A stretch of 64,000 nucleotides of DNA from Sarocladium kiliense. Lineage: Eukaryota; Ascomycota; Sordariomycetes; Hypocreales; Sarocladiaceae. Shown piece after piece: positions 43,569-51,872 of the stretch; position 1 is the first letter of the stretch, and every line of letters begins with the position of its first letter. The notes beneath the pieces were generated by a model. The model saw only the letters and a list, made by a program, of their open reading frames with translations, did no database searches and was not told where the DNA came from. The translations under genes and the position numbers were made by a program. The DNA is taken from positions 434,001 to 498,000 of the forward strand of contig JAUZTG010000007.1 in NCBI GenBank assembly GCA_030734395.1, read 5' to 3'.

Positions 43569-45179
43569 TCAAGTCCCAGTGTCGAATTTGGAATATGGCT
43601 CCGGAGGTATCTCACCTGGGACTGAAGCATATCCCGAGGATGCTGAGGGTACAGGATGGGCCATAGGTGGTCCTCCCACACCGCCATCACCGCGCAGGAA
43701 CTGCATACCCAATCCACCTCCGTACAACGTCTCGCTCTGCCAGTGTATTTCCTCCTCGGCGCATTCAAGGCGCATATCCCACTCTATTCCGTAACGCCTC
43801 CACACGTTAGGAGTCAGAAACTCGCCCGTAATGCCGCCCAGGCCAGCCTCTGAACCTGCAACTCTCAAGTCGCCCAGCGTTGCACCCAGTGCAGCACCGA
43901 GGTCTGTCCACGCGTGGTCGCCGACAGGAAGCTCGAGTTGCGGCGTTGAGCTGCTAGCTTTGAACTTGAAGAAGGTGACAGGTGTGATGCCCTCGAATCG
44001 CTTTGGGCCATAGCCACTGAAGCGGTCGTAGCCACCACGCAGGGCCGTGTGGGCAACGAGCTTCAATTTCAGGCTCTTGAGGAAGACTTTAGGTGTTGGT
44101 ATATGACCCGAATTGTTCTTCATGTAATCATCGGCGGCAGCGGCGGCAGCAGGGTCCAGTGGACGACCTTTCTCGTCGCAAGGCACACCTGGCATGGGCA
44201 GCGGTGGAGGACCTGTGGTCTCCCCGATACCGCCAGCCAGTCGCCTGACGCCGAGAGAGAAGGGCAGCTTTGTTTCCGCGGCTTGATCAAGCCACAGAAG
44301 ATGTGGCGCCTGGAATACGATGCCGAAGGCAAGCCAGGGCAGACGGTCTTTCTTGAAGATGCTGCGCATGTTATCGCGGAAGGACATTCTCTTCTCCTGA
44401 TGACTGTGTAACAGGCGCATTGTGCGAATAGTGTCCTGGTGGCCCAAAGTCTTGTACTGCATGGGATTCGGAGGCATGGACACGGGATTGACCAAGGGAA
44501 CGTCAACGGTCGATTCAGGGGGGCCACTCTGGCCGAAGCTCCAGCGACTGTTCCCTGCAAGTTCAGGAACAATTGCGTGCATAGTGTAGCGAACAGATGC
44601 GGTGCCCCGTGTATTCTCGATCAAAGTATCTTCAAAACTCTGGACGGAATCTGGCAGCGGCTGGGGCGGGGGGATCTTGTTCGGTGGATAGTAACCGAGC
44701 GAGCCTGGAAAGCAACCAGAGGCAGCAAAGCATTCACAAGCGTGCCCCTCGATACTGTCAGGAGGCTGCGGCTCCGAATGGGTCGGAATCCTGATCTCGA
44801 ATGGAAAGTCAAGGGCACAGTCGTTTCCCGCCGTGGGCATGTGAAAGCTTGACTGGGTGAGGACATGTCGATGAGTGAAGAGGAGGCATTGTGACTCGTA
44901 AGTACGCGTCCTCCACTCTGATCGGGGTCCAACCTCCCTCGGTTGCATCGCCCCAGGGCCATGCAACTCAAATCGATGATGAGCAGAGTACTTCGTCGTC
45001 GTGACCAGCTCGCGGCGAGTGATGTGCACCAATGACCGTCCATAGAACGCGAATAAGACCTGCGTGACCGAGCTCGCATCCTCGGGCTTCCTGAGTTTGA
45101 CCCGGACTCGACCCGTGATGAGCGAGTTGGTCGGAAGCGGTCGGCCGTCGAAGCCATCCAGATAGACCTCGACCGACAT
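43569..45179 (-). CDS. Arrestin-fold protein (arrestin N-terminal-domain family)
   Basis: Arrestin-fold proteins in fungi often act as adaptors that link plasma-membrane transporters or receptors to ubiquitin ligases and endocytosis. This is a single exon of 536 residues from the ATG at 45179. The first 60 residues have the arrestin beta-sandwich pattern (VEVYLDGFDGRPLPTNSLITGRVRVKL), followed by the LVHITRRE strand region and the FPFEIRIPTHSEPQPPDSIEG block. A long insert with a CECFAASGCFPG Cys cluster follows. The C-terminal half contains a second beta-rich region and a Pro/Gly-rich tail. No PPxY ubiquitin-ligase binding motif is visible (PPEPY near the end is not canonical), so a classical ART role is unproven. 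No introns were seen. Confidence 0.75.
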   Translation of the reverse strand: MSVEVYLDGFDGRPLPTNSLITGRVRVKLRKPEDASSVTQVLFAFYGRSLVHITRRELVTTTKYSAHHRFELHGPGAMQPREVGPRSEWRTRTYESQCLLFTHRHVLTQSSFHMPTAGNDCALDFPFEIRIPTHSEPQPPDSIEGHACECFAASGCFPGSLGYYPPNKIPPPQPLPDSVQSFEDTLIENTRGTASVRYTMHAIVPELAGNSRWSFGQSGPPESTVDVPLVNPVSMPPNPMQYKTLGHQDTIRTMRLLHSHQEKRMSFRDNMRSIFKKDRLPWLAFGIVFQAPHLLWLDQAAETKLPFSLGVRRLAGGIGETTGPPPLPMPGVPCDEKGRPLDPAAAAAADDYMKNNSGHIPTPKVFLKSLKLKLVAHTALRGGYDRFSGYGPKRFEGITPVTFFKFKASSSTPQLELPVGDHAWTDLGAALGATLGDLRVAGSEAGLGGITGEFLTPNVWRRYGIEWDMRLECAEEEIHWQSETLYGGGLGMQFLRGDGGVGGPPMAHPVPSASSGYASVPGEIPPEPYSKFDTGT

Positions 45180-45907
45180 CGTTGTTCCGGTTGCTTAACC
45201 GGATGCAAAGCTGAGTGACGATGCGGTTGAGGATTGCTATGCCCAGCCTGTGGACCCATGACTAGTGGCTGATTGGGAAGGACTGGCTTGGCTGACATAG
45301 TTGTACATGTCCGAGACGGAGGTAGCTGAATATTGTCGCGAGAGAGTGACGAGATGGAGCTGAAGTCATGTACGAAGATAAGACGTGCTCATTGTACCTA
45401 GCTACCAAGCTCACTGACCCGCATCCCCCTCCTGGTTACGGGATGCTCCCTGTACCGGTCTTAATGCAGCAAGCTCGCTCTGGCCTCCAAATGATCTCTG
45501 CTAAATGACAAGAATGCGCCTAGAGATATGAGTAAGTGCTGAAAATGTTTAATAATCTTTGTACTATCTGAATATTGGGTCCTGTTGTCGCGATTGTCGG
45601 TCCATCACGTACTCGTTTTATATGGCAAAGGTACCCTGTAGCCTTGCATTGTGTCCAGGCTCTTCACAGTCGAAGAAAAGGCATTGTATCTCGACTTTGC
45701 GGAGTATTTGGGAAGAAATGAATTTCGTGGCATTGTTTCTATCTTACTCCAATGTCTGCGTATCACCATCGAGGTGAAGTACGCAACGTCGTGGCATTCA
45801 GGATACGCGCTTCTAACAAAACGAAGTTGTAAACAATACCATTCGAACTCCATGGTTCTTTTCTGCCATAGAACCTGTCATCTGTCTAGAATGATTCGTA
45901 ACGCCTA
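45180..45907. other. Intergenic region between arrestin-like gene and FAD monooxygenase
   Basis: 728 bp upstream of the arrestin-like gene and downstream of the monooxygenase. Short frames on both strands lack domain features. No repeat or RNA gene was seen. Confidence 0.4.
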
Positions 45908-47317
45908 TCAAGCCGACGTTGCCACAACTGAAGACGCCGGGTCGGGACTTAGATCAAACACTTCTCTCTCCTCCTTCACCCTCGCGTTGAATCCAGACAC
46001 CTGGAAGACCTTGCTGTCGTCACGAAGGTTATCAAGATCGTGGCATTCCAGACAAGCAAATCTACTGAGCAGAACCGCTTCGTGAGTGCGCTCAACGACT
46101 TCGGCCTGGAAGTCTCGGAAAGCCTCCTGCCGGGTCTTCATCCCCTTCCGCCAAAGGTTGAGTTGATGTACAAATGCCGCTGCATCGTACATGCCGTGGT
46201 TGGCAGCTTCACCACGGTCTTTAGTTGAGGGTCAGTTTGGGGTTTCGCTGGGAAATCGCAAGAAGTGGCAAAACACTTACACATTGTCATCGTATGGGCG
46301 GCGTCTCCCAGCAGTGTGATCCTTCCATCGCTCAATGGCCACGCCTGAGTTGGCCAATCCTCCAGAATCAGCTTTTGGGTATGTGTATCGTCAGGGATGG
46401 CAAGAATAGCATCCCTCAGCGCCGGAAACATGCCCGTCGAAGCACAAGCTGCTTCCTTGATCTTAGCTAACTGTTCTGCCGAGGCGTTTGGCGCAGGTCC
46501 GTTCTTCTCGACAATCCAGCTAAGGTTGAACTGTGCCTCGTAGTACGGAGAGTCCGTCATGCCACTTCCATTTGTTGAAGGAGTTGATAACATTGAGAAG
46601 AAGACAAAATATCCGGAGCGCGGGTGGCATCCTTGCCAGATCACCGGGTGAACGTCCCTGAAGGGCTGCATCTGCTTCGGCGGGAGTCGTAACGTGCAAC
46701 CCGCGAGGACGACCGGAAGCTCATTGAGGCGAGACTTCTCCTCTCCCAACAGCTGGCGCTTGATCTTGCTGTTTTTGCCATCTACACCCAGTAGCATCGA
46801 CCCTTCCACAGAGTGCCCACCAACGAAATGGACAATCACTCCGTCATCTTTCAGCTCCACCGACTCGAACTTCTTTCCCCATTGAATTGGAATGTCGGTA
46901 CTAAGGAGCTGCCGTAGTTTCGCACGATTGAGTCTGTAGTGATGTCCAGATGGCATGGCGCATTTGTTCTCGCCGGTTTCGAGATCCAGGAACCGATAGA
47001 AGTCATGAGCTGAGAATCTCTCATGTTAGCAGAGGACAATGAACACCAGGATGGATTAGCAACGTACCTCGCTCTCCAGCATCAGGATCAACCTGGATCG
47101 ATGGAATCAAGTCATATAACTCCTTACGTAGACAGGCTTGGAGCGACGGCAAGCTCCAATGAACCGTGATGCCCCAGCCAGCTGGCCTGGCATCAAGTGA
47201 AGGGTCTCTGTCGAAGACTTGGAAGTTGAATCCCGCCTTCTTCAGACCCTGTGCTAAGGTGAGGCCTACTAAGCCGGCCCCAATCACAATAATGGGCTTA
47301 TCTCCCATGGTCGTCAT
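45908..47317 (-). CDS. FAD-dependent aromatic monooxygenase (salicylate-hydroxylase-like, group A)
   Basis: The protein is predicted to hydroxylate an aromatic or heteroaromatic ring with NAD(P)H and O2. There are three exons (minus strand): 47068-47317, 46281-47009 and 45908-46218. The introns are 58 nt (47010-47067) and 62 nt (46219-46280), giving 429 residues. The start is the ATG at 47317; MGDK at 47308 is an alternative. The GxGxxG motif is GAGLVG (about residues 13-18), with the strand end VFDRD. The DG motif is seen in LLGVDGKNSKIKR and the GD motif in RITLLGDAAHTMTM. Splicing then restores YRGEAANHGMYDAAA, the usual continuation in this family. No signal or membrane segment is present. 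It is divergent from the HOD-like dioxygenase gene, which in bacterial alkylquinolone pathways (aqdB/aqdC) acts directly after such a hydroxylase. Confidence 0.88.
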
Positions 47318-47521
47318 GATCGCGATGGATTTGAGCGTTCCAGTTCGTGCGCAAACAAAGACGCGATATCATCTACTAAGCCACGAGACTTATTATACAG
47401 ATAAGTATTCACTAGTTCTGATCCGATCGGCGTCATTGATGCAGCCAGAATCACAGATTACATGGGGGACCAGAGTAGCTGGTTAAAGATAGCGGGTTCA
47501 TGAGTATCCTCCAAATGAGAG

Positions 47522-47540
47522 CGACTTGGCGAGTCGCCGA
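47522..47540. promoter_or_regulatory. Candidate regulator site A (inverted repeat with AGTCGCCGA)
   Basis: CGACT and AGTCG form a perfect inverted repeat with a 5-nt spacer, overlapping GGCGA-G-TCGCC. The 9-mer AGTCGCCGA ends the site and recurs at 47692 and 49828. Confidence 0.45.
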
Positions 47541-47690
47541 GTAGACGCCGGGAATGCGAACCAGAGACGGATCCTGTATCCCGTGTAGAATGGTCTGGAC
47601 TGTCGGATGCTTGTCTGAACATTGACTTCGGATTAGATAGGGTACAGAGTCCAAATGGTATGGTATGAAATGGCATCGAGACACTCAGCG

Positions 47691-47703
47691 AAGTCGCCGA
47701 CTT
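47691..47703. promoter_or_regulatory. Candidate regulator site B (AAGTCG-C-CGACTT)
   Basis: A perfect inverted repeat with one central base, containing the same 10-mer AAGTCGCCGA that occurs in the permease promoter at 49827-49836. The local Zn2Cys6 protein is the natural candidate binder, by inference. Confidence 0.5.
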
Positions 47704-48081
47704 GCCGCCCAAGAAGCCGACTTCGATCAGCCGCTGCCCTAGCGACAGCAGCCGCACCATCACGGGGCCTGCACTAGCGTCCAATTATTGATGCAGGGAT
47801 CAATCGCGGACGAGACTGATAGCAGTCCGTTGGAGCTCTTACAGGGGGGGCCAATAGACGCCGACTCGAGCATGTTCAAGGATTGAAGCTGGAACTCTTC
47901 CGCCAGTTTATGTCAAGTCTCGTTATGGAACGATCCTCGTATCACCGGTGACATTGAGAACTACGCATGTGTCGTATAAGTGACTGAATGATTCTCTAAT
48001 CAATGTTGGCCCAAGACTGTGACGGACGACAATATCTCGCACACCCAACACACACACACAGACTAGCAACAACTACCCATC

Positions 48082-48885
48082 ATGCTCACCAAGCAGATCA
48101 ACGGGTATGAAATCGGGTACGACCAGGCTGGCTATGCAGCAGGACCTCCAGTCCTCCTCCTCTCAGGATGGGCGCACGACCTGAGTCTTTACGATGGAAT
48201 GTTCCCTCTAATCGCACAGAAGCACCGAGTCATTCGCATGTGCTGGCGAGGCCACGGCCCAAGTCGCGACAATGTGCCAGACTTTGGTGTCGAGGAGCAA
48301 GTGCAGGACGCAATTGGTCTCTTTGATGCTTTAGGAGTGCAAGACTTCTATCTGGTGTCTCATTCACACGGAGGCTGGCCAGCGTTGGAGCTCGCGGACC
48401 GTTTGGGCCCAAGTAGAGTTCGGTGTCTTGTGATGATCGATCAAATCATGACCGCTCCACCGCCTGCATTTGCAGACGGCCTGAAAGCTATGCAAGGCCC
48501 AGATACCTGGATCCAAGCTCGCCAGGATCTCTTTGAGCACTGGCTCGCCGGCAGTTCTAGCAAGCCGGTTCAAGACCATCTTACCTTCAACATGGGTGGC
48601 TTCGGGCACGAGATGTGGTCGCTATCTTGCCGGGTGATCGAGAAGGCGTATAAAGAACACGGCTCCCCAATGGGGCGTATGAGCAAGATCAACAATGCTC
48701 CACCGATTCGACATATCTTCTCTCATCCACTTCAATCCCCAGAGTACCGCCAGCTGCATATGGACTTCCAAGCAAAGCACCCCTTCTTCTCTTTTACCGA
48801 CCTAGAGGGCGAGACGCACTTTCCTGATCTTGAGATTCCTGAAAAATGTGTCGGGCAGCTCGAAGACCTGATGCAGTCAACTTGA
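48082..48885 (+). CDS. HOD/AqdC-like cofactor-independent ring-cleaving dioxygenase (alpha/beta-hydrolase fold)
   Basis: This is a single exon of 267 residues. The alpha/beta-hydrolase fold has the distinctive nucleophile elbow HSHGGW (S95), D120 in the following strand end (MIDQ) and H246 in GETHFPDLE. This triad spacing matches 3-hydroxy-4-oxoquinaldine 2,4-dioxygenase (HOD). Other HOD-type blocks are GWAHD (residues 29-33, with the His after the oxyanion strand), WRGHGPS, PDFGVEEQV and, near the end, PIRHIFSHP. HOD and its relative AqdC cleave 3-hydroxy-4(1H)-quinolones with O2 and release carbon monoxide plus an N-acylanthranilate, without metal or cofactor. The fungal substrate is inferred, not shown. 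A plain esterase is less likely, given the His-Ser-His elbow and the paired monooxygenase. A canonical polyadenylation signal lies 70 bp downstream. Confidence 0.82.
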   Translation: MLTKQINGYEIGYDQAGYAAGPPVLLLSGWAHDLSLYDGMFPLIAQKHRVIRMCWRGHGPSRDNVPDFGVEEQVQDAIGLFDALGVQDFYLVSHSHGGWPALELADRLGPSRVRCLVMIDQIMTAPPPAFADGLKAMQGPDTWIQARQDLFEHWLAGSSSKPVQDHLTFNMGGFGHEMWSLSCRVIEKAYKEHGSPMGRMSKINNAPPIRHIFSHPLQSPEYRQLHMDFQAKHPFFSFTDLEGETHFPDLEIPEKCVGQLEDLMQST

Positions 48886-48955
48886 TAGATCTATGAGAGT
48901 TAGAGAAAGTCAGGTTTGGCTGATGGCCATTCTCCAAACTAGTACATAGACATCA

Positions 48956-48961
48956 AATAAA
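48956..48961 (+). terminator. Polyadenylation signal AATAAA downstream of dioxygenase gene
   Basis: Canonical AATAAA about 70 bp after the stop codon at 48885, a usual distance for fungal 3' ends. Confidence 0.5.
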
Positions 48962-49826
48962 GAACCAAGATCAACAGTGCCTGACAAAGCTTCAGACTCA
49001 TTCACTAAGATCATTCATCAAGGAAGATGCTGGCGTGTGATTCTTGAGCGTATAAATGCATAGGTTTTGAGCCTCATCTACGTAGCTGCCTAACTAATCA
49101 ACACCACATCCCGACAGATCGTCTCGAAAAGGTGATTCACCAGGTCTTCAACCAGCCCGATATGTCTGTTCAGACTCCACGCAACATGGTGATCGCTTTC
49201 TGAGAGGGGCGCTATGATGAGAACACACAAATACTCGAGACCTCATCCTGCGAATGACACCCTGCAAAGCTTCGACTCACTCAAGGTCTCAACAAAATCT
49301 TCTCATTTCAGCCTTACGATAAGTTGGTTCAGGCATTGCTATCATGTGTAAAGCCTCCTACAATCGGAAGCGTTGAATACACACCGGTCTCGAACGATTG
49401 CACACGTCGTCACCTTGAGCAGGACTAGATCTTGGGGACCATTCCCGACAAGATTCTTCCGAGCTAGCTTGGCGGATAATGTGCCATCCGGCTACTATTA
49501 TGCGACGCGCAATAAACACAGATCCTGATAGCAAAGTGCCATATCTCGCTATACATGCTCCGAGCAGGCGGACCAACCCCCAAGAGGGAACTCTTAATCT
49601 GTCACTCGAAGGCGAAGCGGGGGCTCTTTACCAGGACCCCGGATGCCCGGAAATGGAGTTTCTGGGGTAAAAGAGGAGAATCGCTATCTTCTTCTCCACT
49701 CCCTCCCTTAGCGAGATACCAGTAGCGTGTTCTTTGAGAGATACCAGTAGTGTTATCACTGGCATTATCTCTCTGAAAGTCAGATCCAGAACTGAGGCGT
49801 ATCTGGGAGAGGGGCAGGGGTTTCCA

Positions 49827-49836
49827 AGTCGCCGAT
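49827..49836 (+). promoter_or_regulatory. Candidate regulator site C in permease promoter
   Basis: AAGTCGCCGA, 282 bp before the permease ATG, is identical to ten bases of site B in the monooxygenase/dioxygenase promoter. Confidence 0.45.
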
Positions 49837-50117
49837 ATGCCATTGTGAGTACATCGAGGGTCTGGTGCATATGCATGCTGCTTCTAACCTCATCGGATGT
49901 GTTGGATATATATGCCTTCCATTCCCTTTGCTTGGGAGATGTGTCATAGCTGAAGGAGTCATCAGTCTGACTGCCATTTAGCATCTCTACTCGGCCGTGG
50001 TTCAAAGTCCAAGAGCGACGTACCCTGAGGAAACTGGGCTGCCCTACCAATCTCCGTTTCGCCACTCTGAACAACAACATACTGCTGCAATCATCCGCCT
50101 TGCATGCTGTCAACGCA

Positions 50118-51833
50118 ATGACAATCTCAAACACGACTCTCCCCGAGAAGAGAATGCCTGAATACGATGTGGAGTCCACTGCAGCCGCAGGCGACGACCA
50201 GAAGGCCGAACTGCGGGAGCTCGCAGATGCCGCTCCCGAGGAGGGCACCATTATCGAGCACTATGCCGCACCGGAGACAGTCAAGAACTTCCTACGGACA
50301 CTGACCACCGCGGGAGTGGAGCTTCGTGGACTTGAGCCTGTCCCATGGCAGGATCGGACGCATACCAAATACTATAACATCATGACCCTGTTCGGCGGGA
50401 GTTTCATTTCTTTGCTGCCGTAAGTTTGACTTTACTCATGATTCTCTTGGCCATGAATGTAAGTGGTCGAAGCGCTAATGAGATAATCATGATAGGATCG
50501 CAATCGGAACAACGCCCACGCTCGTCTTTGGCTTGAACTTCAGTGATGCCGCCGCCATGATTGTGACGATGCAGTTTCTCTTCATCTTGCCAACACTCTA
50601 CATCCTCACTCTTGGTCCCCTGCTAGGCATGAGACAGTCGGTGCAGTTTCGATATGTCTTCGGGTACGCGACCTTCCCCCGGCTACCGTACAACACGAGA
50701 CGCATTACTGACCTGAGATCCCATGTAGCAAATATCCGAACCTTTTCTTCTGTCTTATTGTCATCCTTGAGATTGGTATTTTTGGCATTCTTGCAGCAGT
50801 CAGCGGCGCCGAGTGTTTGTCTGCCGTAAGAGCAGGCACCCTGCCCATTGAAGGAGCCATTAGCATCATCATGGGCGTCGCCATCCTGATCAGCTTCTTC
50901 GGATACCGGTGCCTCCATCTCGTTTGCCAATACATTTGGATCCCGAATTCCATCTGCATCCTGGTTCTGGTGGGATGTGCCGCAACAGGTGGCTTGAAGA
51001 ACCAGGCTGATCCGCCTGCCTCGGGGACAGCAGGGCCCTATTTGAGCACCGTTGCCATCGCGGCTGCAAATATGTGCACGTGGGGAACCATTGTGGGTGA
51101 TTATTCATGCTATATGCCCGCTACAGCTCCCAGGAAGCGCATTGCGTTGTATGGCTTCCTCGGTTTGTATGTGCCCTTCACCCTCATGATGCTCCTGGGC
51201 GCCGCCATTGGAGGTGCAATCCCAGCGAATCCGACGTGGCTAGCTGCATACCAACAGGGCAGTTTTGGTGGTGTCTGCGCAGAGATTCTGGTTTCTCGGA
51301 CTGGCAACTTTGGTCGGTTCCTTTTGGTCATCCTCGGTTTCTCCATCGTGACCACGTCAGCGAGAGATATGTACAGCATCTCGATCTCACTTGTTGGTGT
51401 CGTGCCATGGTTGCGCAGAGTCCCGAGAATCTTCCTGCTGCTTTTGACTGCAGGAGCCATGATTGGAATTGGTATCGCAGCTTCTCGTTCTTTCCTCCCC
51501 GCACTCAGTGCCTTGGTCAGTATCGCAGGCTACATCACTGGACCGACTGTCAGTGTCTTCTTGGTAGAATGGTTCTTGTTCCGCAAGGCGAACCCACTCA
51601 CTATGGACCCTCGCATCTGGGATGATCGGAAAGCTCTGCCTTCTGGGTACCCTGCGCTTGCTGCGTGCACAATTGCGTGGGCACCAATCATTCTCTCCAT
51701 GTCAACTACATGGTATGTGGGACCTATCGCGAAGCACGTTGGTGATTTGGCATATGAGCTGGGTGCGATCTCGTCGATCATCATATACGTGCCGTTGCGG
51801 GCACTCGAGATCAGGTGTCGTGGTCGTTTGTAG
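50118..51833 (+). CDS. NCS1-family purine/cytosine-type permease (Fcy2-like)
   Basis: This is a plasma-membrane proton symporter of the nucleobase-cation symporter-1 family, which imports purines, cytosine or related N-heterocycles. There are three exons: 50118-50419, 50496-50663 and 50729-51833. The introns are 76 and 65 nt, and the product is 524 residues. The ATG at 50118 is the first in frame. A cytosolic N-terminal tail of about 85 residues precedes roughly twelve hydrophobic helices. Family blocks include NIMTLFGGSFISLLP, the GL-rich first helix FGLNFSDAAAM and FGKYPNLFFCLIVILEIGIFG (joined only by splicing). Near the middle are the block around GDYSCYMPATAPRKRIA and, later, YITGPTVSVFLVEW. 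It sits 39 bp tail-to-tail from the Zn2Cys6 gene and close to the monooxygenase/dioxygenase pair, so import of their substrate is a reasonable inference. Confidence 0.9.
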
Positions 51834-51872
51834 CTTAAAGCGGATGCTTGGTAGATATTCGCGATAGTTGTC

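Larger units (their letters stand above)
47318..48081. promoter_or_regulatory. Shared divergent promoter of monooxygenase and HOD-like dioxygenase
   Basis: 764 bp between outward-facing start codons. It is rich in CCGACT/AGTCGG-like elements: CGACT-N5-AGTCG at 47522-47536, AGTCGCCGA at 47532-47540, the 1-bp-spaced palindrome AAGTCGCCGACTT at 47691-47703, GCCGACTTCG at about 47716, and GCCGACTC at about 47860. A CA run (about 48043-48060) precedes the dioxygenase ATG. No gene lies inside. Confidence 0.6.
48886..50117. promoter_or_regulatory. Dioxygenase 3' flank and NCS1 permease promoter
   Basis: 1.23 kb without a supportable gene. The right part is the permease promoter and contains the 10-mer AAGTCGCCGA at 49827-49836, identical to that in the upstream divergent promoter. 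A minus-strand open frame at 49628-50251 overlaps the permease N terminus and has no family features. Confidence 0.5.

Noticed and set aside
44870..44935. Possible intron inside the arrestin-like gene
   Set aside because: GT and AG candidates exist, but removal breaks the frame, while the unspliced frame runs through the arrestin pattern.
48082..48885. Generic alpha/beta-hydrolase or epoxide hydrolase
   Set aside because: The His-Ser-His-Gly-Gly-Trp elbow, the GWAHD segment, the late PIRHIF block and the pairing with a FAD monooxygenase fit HOD/AqdC better. Residual doubt is kept in the confidence value.
45908..48885. Bacterial-type pyridoxine degradation pair (ring-opening monooxygenase plus amide hydrolase)
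   Set aside because: That pathway also uses a flavin monooxygenase and an alpha/beta-hydrolase, but the hydrolase here carries HOD-specific blocks. It is kept only as an alternative.
49628..50251. 207-residue minus-strand open frame
   Set aside because: It overlaps the well-supported permease N terminus in antisense, and its composition is that of a shadow frame.
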